Shown: positions 53,093 to 62,021 of the stretch, piece by piece | How the letters are laid out: the number at the start of each line of letters is the position of its first letter | How positions within the stretch are numbered: position 1 is the stretch's first letter | NCBI GenBank assembly: GCA_037382365.1 | Contig: JARRPZ010000011.1 | Span: 17,475 to 81,474 of the forward strand | Origin: Lentisalinibacter sp037382365 | GTDB taxonomy: Bacteria > Pseudomonadota > Gammaproteobacteria > Steroidobacterales > Woeseiaceae | DNA length: 64,000 nucleotides | Direction of reading: 5' to 3' | Made by a program: the position numbers and the translations under genes | Notes under the pieces: generated by a model | Seen by the model: the letters and a program-made list of their open reading frames with translations, nothing else | What the model was told of the DNA's origin: nothing | Database searches by the model: none

Positions 53093-54505
53093 TCATGCGC
53101 GGCTGCGCTCCCGGCGCTGGCTGGAGGACGGAATGTCCATGGCCTCACGGTACTTCGCAACGGTCCGACGGGCAACTACCACTCCGTCCTCTTTCAGCAA
53201 GGCGGCGATTTTGCTGTCACTGAGGGGCTTGCGCGGATCCTCCGAGCCGACCAGTTTGCGGATTTTCGCGCGCACGGCCACGGAGGACTGCTCCTCACCG
53301 TCCACGGTCTCCAGATGACTGGAGAAGAAGTAGCGGAACTCCAATACGCCGCGTGGCGTGTGCATGAACTTGTTATTGGTAACGCGGGAGATCGTGGACT
53401 CGTGCATCTCCACTGCCTCGGCGACGTCCCGCAGCACCATCGGTTTCATGGCCTCCTCGCCGTGCTCGAAGAAGCCGGTCTGGCGCTCCACTATGCAGGT
53501 TGCCACCTTCATCAGCGTCTCGTTTCGTATCTCGAGGCTGCGCACGAGCCAGCGCGCTTCCTGCAGCTGGGCCTTCAATGCACTGTGGCCACCGTTGCCG
53601 CGCAGCATATCGGCATAGCGCTGGTTGACGGTCAGTCGAGGGATGCCCGACGAGGCGATCTCGACTATCCATCGGCCGTCCTGCTTGCGCACGAAGACGT
53701 CGGGGATCACGTATTCGGTCCGGCTCGGGGCGATGGCCTGACCGGGGCGCGGATGGCAGGCGCGGATCAGTGCCAGGGCATCGGCCAGTTCTTCCTCCGA
53801 GACCTGCAGCTCGTGCTGCAGGCGTTCGTGCGCGTTCTCGGCCAGCAGATCCAGGTGGTCGGCGGCGAGTGCACGCGCGGTGCCGAGACCGGGCGTGTCC
53901 GGATCAAGCTGGCGCAGCTGCAGGTCGATGCACTCGGCGAGCGAGCGCGCCGCGATACCAGCCGGGTCGAAGCGCTGGATCTTCCTGAGAGTCCGTTCGG
54001 TCTCCTCCTCGCTGACGTCCAGGTCCGGCTGGAGGATCTCGCGGATCTCCTCGAGGGAGACGGTGAGATAGCCATCGTCGTTGACGGCATCGATGATCGC
54101 TTCGCCGATCAGCATCTCCCGCTGGGAGAATTTCTCCAGCTCCAGCTGCCAGTGGAGATGTTCGTGGAGTGAATCCTGGCTCTCGTCGGCGAACTCCGCC
54201 ATGCCGCGGGAGTCGCCGCCGCTGAAGCTCGAGTCCTGACCCCGCCCCGATACGTCGCTCCAGTCATTCTCGGTCGTGACTGACTCGACCTCCGGGGCGT
54301 CGTCGGACTGCGCTGGCTCATCCGCCCCGACCTGGGGCGGCTCCGGCAGCTCCTCCAGCTCCAGCATGACGTTCTCCTCCAGCGCTTCCTGGATCTGCGC
54401 CGTGAGGTCGATGACCGGCAGTTGCAGCAGACGGATGGCCTGCTGCAACTGGGGTGTCATCGTCAGCTGCTGGCTGATTTTTAGCTGGAGAGACGGCTTC
54501 AACAT
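53093..54505 (-). CDS. rpoN: RNA polymerase sigma-54 factor RpoN
   Basis: 470 residues. Region I is the Gln/Leu-rich N-terminus (LKISQQLTMTPQLQQAIRLL in parts) that contacts bacterial enhancer-binding proteins. An acidic region II lies at about 55-110, and the core and DNA-binding domains follow. The RpoN box ARRTVAKYRE near the C-terminus recognises the -24 element. The ATG at 54505 gives the standard start, and the frame upstream is non-coding. The gene sits between lptB and hpf. Sigma-54 target promoters were not evident among the genes here. Confidence 0.95.
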   Translation of the reverse strand: MLKPSLQLKISQQLTMTPQLQQAIRLLQLPVIDLTAQIQEALEENVMLELEELPEPPQVGADEPAQSDDAPEVESVTTENDWSDVSGRGQDSSFSGGDSRGMAEFADESQDSLHEHLHWQLELEKFSQREMLIGEAIIDAVNDDGYLTVSLEEIREILQPDLDVSEEETERTLRKIQRFDPAGIAARSLAECIDLQLRQLDPDTPGLGTARALAADHLDLLAENAHERLQHELQVSEEELADALALIRACHPRPGQAIAPSRTEYVIPDVFVRKQDGRWIVEIASSGIPRLTVNQRYADMLRGNGGHSALKAQLQEARWLVRSLEIRNETLMKVATCIVERQTGFFEHGEEAMKPMVLRDVAEAVEMHESTISRVTNNKFMHTPRGVLEFRYFFSSHLETVDGEEQSSVAVRAKIRKLVGSEDPRKPLSDSKIAALLKEDGVVVARRTVAKYREAMDIPSSSQRRERSRA

Positions 54506-54563
54506 CCTGCTGTCGGGTCCCTGTGGCCATAACGCCGGAGCGGGGTCCACATATCCGCGGTGG

Positions 54564-55289
54564 TCAGAGTCGGAATCCTTCGCCGAGGTAAACCTGCCGT
54601 ACGTGCTGGTTCGCCAGAATCTCCTCGGGCGAACCTTCCGCAATCAGCGACCCCTCGTTGAGTATATAGGCTCGTCCGCAGATTCCGAGGGTCTCTCTCA
54701 CATTATGGTCCGTGATTAGCACCCCGATTCCCCGATTGCTCAGGTGACGGATGATGCGCTGGATGTCGATTACCGAGATCGGATCCACGCCGGCGAACGG
54801 TTCGTCGAGCAGGACGAAGCGGGGGTCCGCGGCCAGCGCCCTGGCGATCTCCACGCGACGCCGCTCGCCGCCGGAGAGACTCAGGCCGAGATTCGTCCGC
54901 ACGTGCCCGACGTGCAATTCGTCCAGCAGCTCGTCCAGGATCCGTTCGCGGTCTCCGCGGTCGAGATCCGCCCGGGTCTCGAGGATGCCCAGGACATTCT
55001 GCTCGACGGTGAGCTTGCGGAAGACGGATGCCTCCTGGGGCAGGTAACCGAGACCGAGCTTCGCACGGCGGTGCATCGGCAGGTGCGTCAGGTCCTGTCC
55101 GTCCAGCAGGATGCGACCCTTGTCGCAGGTGATGAGACCCACGATCATGTAGAAAGCCGTCGTCTTGCCGGCGCCATTCGGCCCGAGCAGCCCGACCACT
55201 TCTCCGCTCGAGACCTCGAGCGATATCCCCTTCACCACTTCCCGGAACTTGTAACTCTTGTGTACGTCCTGGACGCTGAGGATACTCAT
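54564..55289 (-). CDS. lptB: LPS export ABC transporter ATP-binding protein LptB
   Basis: 241 residues. Cytoplasmic ATPase of the LptB2FG extractor. Walker A GPNGAGKTT at 36-44, Q-loop, signature LSGGERRRVEIARAL and Walker B FVLLDEPFAGVDP (read in parts), followed by the switch His in ITDHNVRET, are complete. It overlaps lptA by four bases (ATGA, 55286-55289). Together with lptA, lptC and the Kdo genes it forms an LPS cluster ahead of rpoN. The lptFG genes are elsewhere. Confidence 0.96.
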   Translation of the reverse strand: MSILSVQDVHKSYKFREVVKGISLEVSSGEVVGLLGPNGAGKTTAFYMIVGLITCDKGRILLDGQDLTHLPMHRRAKLGLGYLPQEASVFRKLTVEQNVLGILETRADLDRGDRERILDELLDELHVGHVRTNLGLSLSGGERRRVEIARALAADPRFVLLDEPFAGVDPISVIDIQRIIRHLSNRGIGVLITDHNVRETLGICGRAYILNEGSLIAEGSPEEILANQHVRQVYLGEGFRL

Positions 55290-55930
55290 GGAGTTTCGTC
55301 GTCGTCCCCAATCGCGGCTTCGGCGTCCTCGGGCACGATGGTGAGGCTGATCCGGTCCTGGTTGTCTTTGCCTCCCCGCGCACTGACCACCTGTCTATTC
55401 AGGTCATAGACCAGTTCGTCGCCCGTTATGCTGTTCTCCCCCTCTACTATGCGGGCATCTTCGGAGAATGTGATCATCCCGGCCGGCAGATCGTACTCGA
55501 ATCGCCCCGCCTGACCGGTCGTCACCACGTCGTTCTCCGGTCGCCGATTGCGGAATCTCGCCGGATCCCCCGACACCACCGCCCGCGACAGCCTGTGATC
55601 CTTGAACGTGAGTTCTGCCGAATCGGCCCGGATGCTCGTCGTGTCGACATCGATGCGGACATCGCCCTCGAAGCGCCATATGCTGTCCCGGAATTCCAGG
55701 CTGCCCTCGCCGCCGAGCAGGGTCTGTCCGAGCTCTGCCTCGATCCCGATCGTGCCCTGGGTGATGCGCAGGCCATGGAAGACCAGCATGTTGTTGCGGC
55801 GGTCGAGTTCGCTGGAGTCCGCGTCCAGCGAGATCGGCAGGCGCGTGTTGATGCCCTGCGCATGGCCCGCGAGCGGGACCGCCAGCAGCAGGCAAAGCAG
55901 TGCGCTACGGCATGAATTTGCCGCTGACAT
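55286..55930 (-). CDS. lptA: LPS transport periplasmic bridge protein LptA
   Basis: 214 residues. Signal peptide ends around residue 25 (LAGHAQG). The remainder is the OstA-like beta-jellyroll (LPISLDADSSELD, then ITQGTIGIEAE, and DLPAGMITFSEDARIVEGEN in parts). LptA units stack into the bridge that carries LPS from LptC to LptD. The start overlaps lptC by 26 bp and the stop overlaps lptB by 4, so translation of the three is tightly coupled. Confidence 0.93.
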   Translation of the reverse strand: MSAANSCRSALLCLLLAVPLAGHAQGINTRLPISLDADSSELDRRNNMLVFHGLRITQGTIGIEAELGQTLLGGEGSLEFRDSIWRFEGDVRIDVDTTSIRADSAELTFKDHRLSRAVVSGDPARFRNRRPENDVVTTGQAGRFEYDLPAGMITFSEDARIVEGENSITGDELVYDLNRQVVSARGGKDNQDRISLTIVPEDAEAAIGDDDETP

Positions 55931-56465
55931 TGGATTTCAGCTCCACTCGGTCTTCCTGCAGGAATGCTAGCATGCCGGTGGCTGACAGGCTGCGCTCGCC
56001 GATGCGGATCGTGACGCGTTCCTCGGTCCTCGCCGTCTTCGCCCGCGGGTCGAATTCCAGCCATGGTGTGGTCAGTTCGGTCACCTCCCCGCTGTCGTCA
56101 GGCTCGCTCACGGCGCGGACGTCGCCCTCGAGGACGATCCGGCGCGACGCGGGTTCGAGAACGCCGCTCGCTGCAGTGAGCGACCAGGGTACCGACTCGC
56201 CGGGACTGTAGCGCACCGAGACCTCGATGAGTTCCACGGGTCCGTCTCGCTCCCGCTGCGCCGCCTCCGCCGCATGCAGCCGATACATTACGTCTCCGTT
56301 CTCCGCCATGCCGGTGACCGTGGCATCGCGCATATAGTAGCCGGCGACGATCGTGCTCGGATCGGACTCCTCGATGACTTCGTCACGGTCCGACACGGTC
56401 AGCAGCCAGGTGGCTATAGCGATGGCCGCGAGCGCGGCGAGGACGAGCGCGCCACGCAGGTTCAC
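55905..56465 (-). CDS. lptC: LPS export inner-membrane anchor LptC
   Basis: 186 residues. One N-terminal membrane helix (about 7-24, ALVLAALAAIAIATWLL) followed by a periplasmic beta-jellyroll domain, the usual LptC layout. LptC receives LPS from LptFGB2 and hands it to LptA. Sequence is the least conserved of the Lpt set, and the assignment rests on topology, size and position between kdsC and lptA. It overlaps kdsC by four bases (ATGA) and lptA by 26. Confidence 0.88.
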   Translation of the reverse strand: MNLRGALVLAALAAIAIATWLLTVSDRDEVIEESDPSTIVAGYYMRDATVTGMAENGDVMYRLHAAEAAQRERDGPVELIEVSVRYSPGESVPWSLTAASGVLEPASRRIVLEGDVRAVSEPDDSGEVTELTTPWLEFDPRAKTARTEERVTIRIGERSLSATGMLAFLQEDRVELKSNVSGKFMP

Positions 56466-56968
56466 CGCCGGCTCACCGCCTTCCGCGCGTGAAGGACGAG
56501 GTCCGCAACTTCGCGTACGGCGCCGTCGCCGCCCCGCCGGGAAGTCACGTAATCGGCGGCTTCCCGGACGACGTCGACGGCGTTGGCGACGGCGATCGCC
56601 AGGCCGCAGGCGTTCATCGCGTCGAGGTCCGGGACGTCGTCGCCCACGTAGGCCGCATCCGCCAGGGCGATGTCCAGCGCGGATGCGACCGACTCCAGCT
56701 CCGGTACCTTCTGCCGACAGCCCTGGATCACCCGGTCCACACCCAGTTCCCTCATGCGCTTGTCCACGGCACGTGAGTTCCGGCCGCTGATCACCGCGAT
56801 GCGTATGCCGGCCTCGAGCAGCCGGCGTACGCCGTAGCCGTCCTGGGTATGAAAGCTCTTGTATTCACGACCCTCTTCGTCCAGCAGGAAACGGCCGTCG
56901 GTGAATACACCGTCCACGTCGAAGACCAGGAGTCGGAGGCCGGCGAGTTTCTCCGCGAGGTCGGTCAC
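56462..56968 (-). CDS. kdsC: Kdo-8-phosphate phosphatase KdsC
   Basis: 168 residues. HAD-family phosphatase without a cap domain, which works as a tetramer. LLVFDVDGVFTDGR (about 14-27) holds the nucleophile Asp and the acid/base Asp. VISGRNS and the C-terminal VGDDVPDL motif are motifs II and IV. It removes phosphate from Kdo-8-phosphate before activation to CMP-Kdo. The start is set to GTG 56968, two bases downstream of the kdsD stop, because it gives a short leader before the HAD motif. Confidence 0.93.
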   Translation of the reverse strand: MTDLAEKLAGLRLLVFDVDGVFTDGRFLLDEEGREYKSFHTQDGYGVRRLLEAGIRIAVISGRNSRAVDKRMRELGVDRVIQGCRQKVPELESVASALDIALADAAYVGDDVPDLDAMNACGLAIAVANAVDVVREAADYVTSRRGGDGAVREVADLVLHARKAVSRR

Positions 56969-56970
56969 GT

Positions 56971-57942
56971 CTACATTACGCCTGCGCGGAACAGGTCGTG
57001 GATGTTGAGCGCGCCTATGAGCCGATTGTCCTGATCGACGACCAGGAGTCCGGTGATCTTGTTCTGCTCGATGATGCGCACGGCCTCCGCCGCGAGCGTT
57101 TCTGGGCCCACGGTCAGGCATCCGGGATGAGTGACCTCGGCCATGTCCGTGCCGCGAATATCGAGGCCGGTGTCGAGTGCGCGGCGCAGGTCGCCGTCCG
57201 TGAAGATGCCGAGCACCCTCCCGTCGGCATCGACGATCGCCGTCATGCCGAGTCCCTTGTGGCTCATCTCCAGCAGACCCTCGCTCAGGCTGGCGTCGGG
57301 TCCGATCCGTGGCACCTCCTTTCCAGTGTGCATGACGTCGGCCACCGTGAGCAGGAGTCGACGCCCGAGACTGCCGCCCGGATGAGAGCGAGCGAAATCC
57401 TCGGCGGTGAAACCGCGGGATTCGAGGAGCACGACGGCGAGCGCGTCCCCCATCGCGAGCGTGGCCGTTGTGCTGGCGGTGGGCGCGAGATTCAGCGGGC
57501 AGGCTTCCTCGGCGACGGATACGTCCAGCACGACATCCGACGCCTTCCCGAGTGTCGACACCGGCTTGCCCGTCAGTGTGATCAGCGGTACACCCAACCG
57601 CTTCACCAGTGGCAGGATCGTGATGATCTCCCGGGTCTCGCCCGAATAGGAGATGGCCAGCACGAGATCGGTGGCGGTGATCATCCCCAGGTCGCCGTGG
57701 CTCGCTTCCCCGGGGTGCACGAAGAATGACGGACTGCCGGTGCTCGCGAGGGTCGCGGCGATCTTCCCGCCGACATGACCCGACTTGCCCATGCCGGTCA
57801 CGACCATACGCCCCTTGCAGCCGAGGCAGAGCTGGCAGGCTCGTTCGAAATCCTCGCCGATGCGGTCGGCGAGATCGCTGACCGCCCGGGCTTCGATGTC
57901 GAGGACCCGGCGGGCCAGTGCTCTGGTGGTCTCTGCGTCCAG
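56971..57942 (-). CDS. kdsD: Arabinose-5-phosphate isomerase KdsD
   Basis: About 323 residues. The SIS domain (about 35-190, MVVTGMGKSGHVGGK and SGETREI) and two CBS domains (about 205-320) match KdsD, which makes D-arabinose-5-phosphate for Kdo. HGDLGM and EACPLNLAPT are family landmarks. There is no ATG, GTG or TTG at a sensible place. A CTG at 57942 is preceded by AGGAG six bases upstream and gives a protein about the length of the E. coli one; the next in-frame candidate is a TTG at 58035 inside yrbG. The start therefore needs experimental support. Confidence 0.9.
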   Translation of the reverse strand: MDAETTRALARRVLDIEARAVSDLADRIGEDFERACQLCLGCKGRMVVTGMGKSGHVGGKIAATLASTGSPSFFVHPGEASHGDLGMITATDLVLAISYSGETREIITILPLVKRLGVPLITLTGKPVSTLGKASDVVLDVSVAEEACPLNLAPTASTTATLAMGDALAVVLLESRGFTAEDFARSHPGGSLGRRLLLTVADVMHTGKEVPRIGPDASLSEGLLEMSHKGLGMTAIVDADGRVLGIFTDGDLRRALDTGLDIRGTDMAEVTHPGCLTVGPETLAAEAVRIIEQNKITGLLVVDQDNRLIGALNIHDLFRAGVM

Positions 57943-57973
57943 TTTCGGCTCCTGGCGGTCTGCGCGCCGCGAG

Positions 57974-58943
57974 TCAGGACGGCATCTGTCCGATGCTCTG
58001 CGACACGACGTAGAAGTGGTAGACCGCGAAGGCAATTAGCAGCGCGATCCCCTCGAGCCGACCGATACGACCGGCATCCGCGTAATTGTACGTCATGGCG
58101 AACAGGACGAGCGTCAGTGCGACCATGACGAAGAAGTGCAGTGTGAGTACCGTCGGATCGACCGCGGCGGGATGGATGGTCACGGCCAGGCCGATCACGG
58201 CCAGCAGGTTGAACATGTTGGAGCCGAGGATGTTGCCGATGGCGAGTCCCTGTTCGCCCTTGAGCGCACTCATGAGCGACACGGCGAGTTCCGGCAGACT
58301 GGTCCCGATGGCGACCAGGGTGACGCCGATCACGAGTTCGCTGACGCCGAGTTCGCGTGCGAGCTGGATCGCCCCGTCCACCAGGAGTTCGGAGCCCACC
58401 AGCAGGATCGCCAGACCGACGATCAGCCACAGGATCGCGGTGCGCATGCTGAGATCGCGTGGGATCTCCGCCTCGTATTCCGCCTCGAGGGGGTCTGCCG
58501 CACGCGAGCCCGTGCCGAGCCGGATGATCCAGTAGAGCACGATGGCCAGCGTCCCCAGCAGCACGAGTCCGTCTATGCGGGTGAGGCGCAGATCGAGGAA
58601 CAGAGCCAGCGTGAGTAGCGTCACCGCCAGCAGCAACGGCATCTCGCGCCGAGGTGACCACGATCGGACGGACGGCGGCCACGGCACCGAGCACGAGGGC
58701 GATGTTGGCGATGTTCGACCCGATGGCGTTGCCGAGTGCGAGAGTCGGCCGGCCCGCGAGGGCGGCCACGACGGACACCAGGATCTCCGGCGCCGAGGTC
58801 GCGAAGCCGACGATCGTCAGACCGATCAGCAGCGTCGGCACGCCCAGATTTCGGGCCGTGCCCGCAGCTCCGACGACGAAGCGATCGGCGCCCCAGATGA
58901 GGAGCGCCAGTCCGATCACGACGGAGATGAGATTGAGCAACAT
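57974..58943 (-). pseudogene. yrbG: Calcium/sodium antiporter YrbG (CaCA family), frame-disrupted
   Basis: Membrane cation exchanger with two inverted five-helix repeats. The first part, from ATG 58943, includes the alpha-1 repeat (GFATSAPEI, then GNAIGSNIANIAL) and ends at RPIVVTS near 58652. The second part resumes in another frame at RREMPLLLAV near 58648 and carries the alpha-2 repeat (GTSLPELAVS, GNILGSNMFN) to the stop at 57974. One base remains between the blocks where homologues have about four residues, so about 11 nt are missing. Its position upstream of kdsD is standard for gammaproteobacteria. Confidence 0.85.
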
Positions 58944-59069
58944 GGGACCCGTATCGAACCTCGGCCGGGCGCATCGCCCGCTGATATCGGCCGGAGCCGT
59001 CTCCGGACGCCGGAAAGCTTCGGAATCATACACAATACGGCGCCCGGGCCGCGATGGGCTCCGGCGCTT

Positions 59070-59098
59070 TTGGGTACCGACGACCTTTCCGCTACACT
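59070..59098 (+). promoter_or_regulatory. Probable promoter of the bolA-like gene and murA
   Basis: TTGGGT (59070-59075), 17-bp spacer and TACACT (59093-59098), about 48 bp upstream of the bolA-like ATG. It lies in the 202-bp spacer (58944-59145) between the divergent yrbG and bolA-like genes; nothing else was recognised there. Confidence 0.4.
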
Positions 59099-59145
59099 GC
59101 GCCCGGATCATACACACTGCCGGAACGGCGCTCGATCGACCACGG

Positions 59146-59388
59146 ATGATCACACCAGAGGAAATATCGCTGCTCATCGAAAAGGGCCTGCCGGAAAGCC
59201 GGGCCCGGGTACTGAGCGACGACAATACGCACTTCGAGGCCGTCGTGGTCAGCGCGGAGTTCGAGGGCGAGCGCGCCCTCCGGCGCCACCAGATGGTCTA
59301 CGCCTGCCTGGGCGAGCGCATGGGCCGGGAGATACACGCGCTGTCCATACGCGCCTATACACCCGAGGAATGGAGTCGGCAGGGCTGA
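59146..59388 (+). CDS. ibaG: BolA family protein, IbaG type
   Basis: 80 residues, one BolA/IbaG domain: HFEAVVVSAEFEG near 28-40 and RHQMVYACLGERM near 47-59, where Cys54 and the His are potential iron-sulfur ligands. Such proteins bind [2Fe-2S] clusters with monothiol glutaredoxins and connect iron status with envelope functions. The neighbour downstream is murA, as in E. coli, where the ibaG-murA pair is conserved. Start ATG 59146 gives MITPEEISLLIEKGLP. Confidence 0.9.
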   Translation: MITPEEISLLIEKGLPESRARVLSDDNTHFEAVVVSAEFEGERALRRHQMVYACLGERMGREIHALSIRAYTPEEWSRQG

Positions 59389-59413
59389 AGGGCCCGCCGG
59401 CACTGCCCTCGAC

Positions 59414-60691
59414 ATGGACAAGCTCAGGATCACCGGCGGCGTTCCGCTGGATGGCGAGATCCGCATTTCGGGGGCGAAGAACGCGACACTCCCCATCCTC
59501 GCCGGCACATTGCTCGCCTCGGGTCCGGTCACGGTCGCCAACGTGCCGCACCTGCGGGACGTGATCACCACCATATCGCTGCTGCAGCGGATGGGTGTGG
59601 AAGTCACCGTCGACGATCGGCTCGGCGTGGAGGTCGATGCGTCCGCCATACGCGAGTATCGCGCACCCTACGATCTCGTGAAGACCATGAGGGCCTCGGT
59701 CCTCGTACTCGGACCCCTGGTGGCGCGCCACGGCGTCGCGAACGTCTCACTGCCTGGCGGCTGCGCGATCGGGGCACGTCCCGTGGATCTGCACGTCGCC
59801 GGTCTGCGTGCGATGGGCGCCGAGGTGGACATCGAGAACGGGTATATCCGGGCCCGCGCAGACCGACTCAGGGGTACGCACTTCGTGTTCGAGACGGTGA
59901 CGGTGACCGGCACCGAGAATCTCATGATGGCCGCGACCCTGGCGCGCGGCGAGACGGTCCTGGAGAACGCGGCCCGGGAGCCGGAGGTCGCGGATCTCGC
60001 GGATTTTCTGAACAGCATGGGTGCGGGCATCGAGGGGGCGGGCACCGGCACGATACATATTCAGGGGGTCGACGAACTGACCGGTACGCGGTACGAGGTG
60101 CTGCCCGATCGCATCGAGACCGGTACCTACCTGGTGGCCGGAGCGATGACCCGCGGCCGGGTGCGGGTCAGGCAGACGCGGCCCGATATCCTCGAGGCCG
60201 TGCTGTCCAAACTTACGGAGGCCGGCGCCGGGATCGAGATCGGTGAGGACTGGATCGAGCTGGACATGGGCGGCCGCCGTCCCCGCGCCGTGGAGTTGCG
60301 CACGGCGCCCTACCCGGCGTTTCCGACGGACATGCAGGCCCAGTTCTGTGCGTTGAATGCGGTCGCCGAAGGCCCCGGGACGATCACCGAGACGATCTTC
60401 GAGAATCGCTTCATGCACGTGCCTGAGCTGCAGCGCATGGGGGCGAAGATCAGACTCGAAGGCAATACCGCGATTTCCACCGGTGTGGAGGCACTGAAAG
60501 GGGCGCCGGTGATGGCCACCGACCTGCGCGCGTCGGCGGGGCTGGTGCTCGCCGGCCTCGTCGCCCGGGGAGAGACCCTGGTCGACCGGATTTATCACGT
60601 CGATCGCGGTTACGAGTGCATCGAGGAGAAACTGCGCCAGCTCGGTGCGGTGATCCGCCGCGTGCCGGGCGACGAGGCAGGGGCCGCCTGA
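59414..60691 (+). CDS. murA: UDP-N-acetylglucosamine 1-carboxyvinyltransferase MurA
   Basis: 425 residues. First committed step of peptidoglycan synthesis. It transfers enolpyruvate from PEP to UDP-GlcNAc. ISGAKNATLPILAGTLL, read in parts, contains the catalytic Lys22. Cys117 in LPGGCAIGARPVDLH is the residue attacked by fosfomycin, so sensitivity is expected on sequence grounds. Other blocks (GTENLMMAATLA, FPTDMQAQFCAL) are intact. The ATG at 59414 lies 25 bp after ibaG, so the two probably share a transcript. Confidence 0.96.
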   Translation: MDKLRITGGVPLDGEIRISGAKNATLPILAGTLLASGPVTVANVPHLRDVITTISLLQRMGVEVTVDDRLGVEVDASAIREYRAPYDLVKTMRASVLVLGPLVARHGVANVSLPGGCAIGARPVDLHVAGLRAMGAEVDIENGYIRARADRLRGTHFVFETVTVTGTENLMMAATLARGETVLENAAREPEVADLADFLNSMGAGIEGAGTGTIHIQGVDELTGTRYEVLPDRIETGTYLVAGAMTRGRVRVRQTRPDILEAVLSKLTEAGAGIEIGEDWIELDMGGRRPRAVELRTAPYPAFPTDMQAQFCALNAVAEGPGTITETIFENRFMHVPELQRMGAKIRLEGNTAISTGVEALKGAPVMATDLRASAGLVLAGLVARGETLVDRIYHVDRGYECIEEKLRQLGAVIRRVPGDEAGAA

Positions 60692-60700
60692 GCCGTCGCC

Positions 60701-61795
60701 TCAGCGGGGCGGCTGGAACTGGGGACGTTCTCCGACGACCGCCTCCGTCTCGATACGTCGGCCGTCCCGGATCACGGTCAGGGTGAGACGGGTCCCGGGT
60801 TTCACGCCTGCCACGCGGAGCAGCGCCTGCTGCGTGCTGCCGATCGGCTCGCCGTCGATGGCGACCAGCACGTCGCCGCGCTCGAGTCCGGCCCGGCTCG
60901 CGGGACTGTTCGCGTGTATGCGCTCGAGCAGGATGCCGCCGCCTGTGTCGAGTCCGAGGGACTCGGCCTCGGCGGGCGTGAGATCGTCCGGCTCCATACC
61001 CAGCCAGCCGCGGATGACGCGACCGTGTTCCTTCAGCTCCCGCACGACGCCCCGGACCAGGTTGACCGGGATGGCGAAGCTGATGCCCTCGGTGGCGATG
61101 TCCTGGGCCAGCACGGCGGTATTGATGCCCACCAGCTCACCCCGGGAATTGACGAGTGCGCCACCCGAATTGCCGGTATTGATCGCGGCGTCGGTCTGGA
61201 TGAAGTTCTCGAACGTCGTCAGTCCCAGCAGGCCGCGTCCGGTCGCGCTGACGATCCCCTGGGTCACCGTCTGGCTGAGGCCGTAGGGATTCCCGATCGC
61301 GAGCACGACGTCGCCGATACGGAGCTGGTCCGAGCGGCCGAGCGTGACGGCCGGCAGGTCGGACAGGTCGACGCGGAGAAGGGCCAGATCGGTCTCCAGA
61401 TCCTGTCCGACGAGGACAGGGTCCGCGATGCGTCCGTCCGCGAGTTGCACCCTCACCTGCACGGCGCCGGCGATGACATGGTAGTTGGTGACGAGGTAGC
61501 CCTCGTCATCGATGATCACCGCCGAGCCGAGACTCGAGTCCAGTCGGAACCGCTGAGGGCGTCGCTCGGCGGCACGGGCGGAGTCGCGGACCAGCCGCGT
61601 GGTGTAGACGTTCGCGACGGCCGGAGCGCTGCGGGCGACGGCGTCGGCGTAGCCAGCAGAGGACGTCGCGGTCCCCGATGCTCCCTGGCGCGCCGGCAGA
61701 AGATCCGGGCGGATCATCACGACCAGGAAGGCCGCGGCCAGGCCGATCACCACCGACTGGAGCAGGAAGAAGAGCGCCCTGCGGATGCTTGCCAT
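60701..61795 (-). CDS. degS: Membrane-anchored serine protease, DegS-like
   Basis: 364 residues. An N-terminal helix (about 8-28) without a cleavage site anchors a periplasmic trypsin-like domain. His106 (NYHVIAG), Asp136 (ETDLALL) and Ser210 (TGNSGGALVN) complete the triad, and one C-terminal PDZ domain follows (about 270-364). One PDZ and an anchor make it DegS- rather than DegP/Q-like. In E. coli DegS starts RseA cleavage in the sigma-E response. The ATG at 61795 gives MASIRRALFFLLQ. It converges with murA and diverges from petA. Confidence 0.9.
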   Translation of the reverse strand: MASIRRALFFLLQSVVIGLAAAFLVVMIRPDLLPARQGASGTATSSAGYADAVARSAPAVANVYTTRLVRDSARAAERRPQRFRLDSSLGSAVIIDDEGYLVTNYHVIAGAVQVRVQLADGRIADPVLVGQDLETDLALLRVDLSDLPAVTLGRSDQLRIGDVVLAIGNPYGLSQTVTQGIVSATGRGLLGLTTFENFIQTDAAINTGNSGGALVNSRGELVGINTAVLAQDIATEGISFAIPVNLVRGVVRELKEHGRVIRGWLGMEPDDLTPAEAESLGLDTGGGILLERIHANSPASRAGLERGDVLVAIDGEPIGSTQQALLRVAGVKPGTRLTLTVIRDGRRIETEAVVGERPQFQPPR

Positions 61796-61880
61796 AATGC
61801 CCCGGTTGCGGTGCCGGACACAGCCTGTACGACCGGGTCTGTAGCGCTCCGGCCGGTAGGCAACTCTGTCTGCCCGTGTG

Positions 61881-61886
61881 TATAAT
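61881..61886 (+). promoter_or_regulatory. -10 element of the probable petABC promoter
   Basis: A perfect TATAAT (61881-61886) within the 226-bp spacer 61796-62021, with no good -35. It would give a leader of about 130 nt before petA. A promoter for the opposite degS-like gene must also lie in this spacer but is not clear. Confidence 0.45.
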
Positions 61887-62021
61887 CCCGGTTTTGACCC
61901 ACGCGCAGCCACTGGACCCGAGCCTCTCCGGGCCTGGCTCCCGCCGGGATCTCTGCCAATTTACCAGTTTTCGAGCCAAAGCTAGAACGAGCTGTCATAG
62001 CCGGTTGGATGGGAGTGCCTG

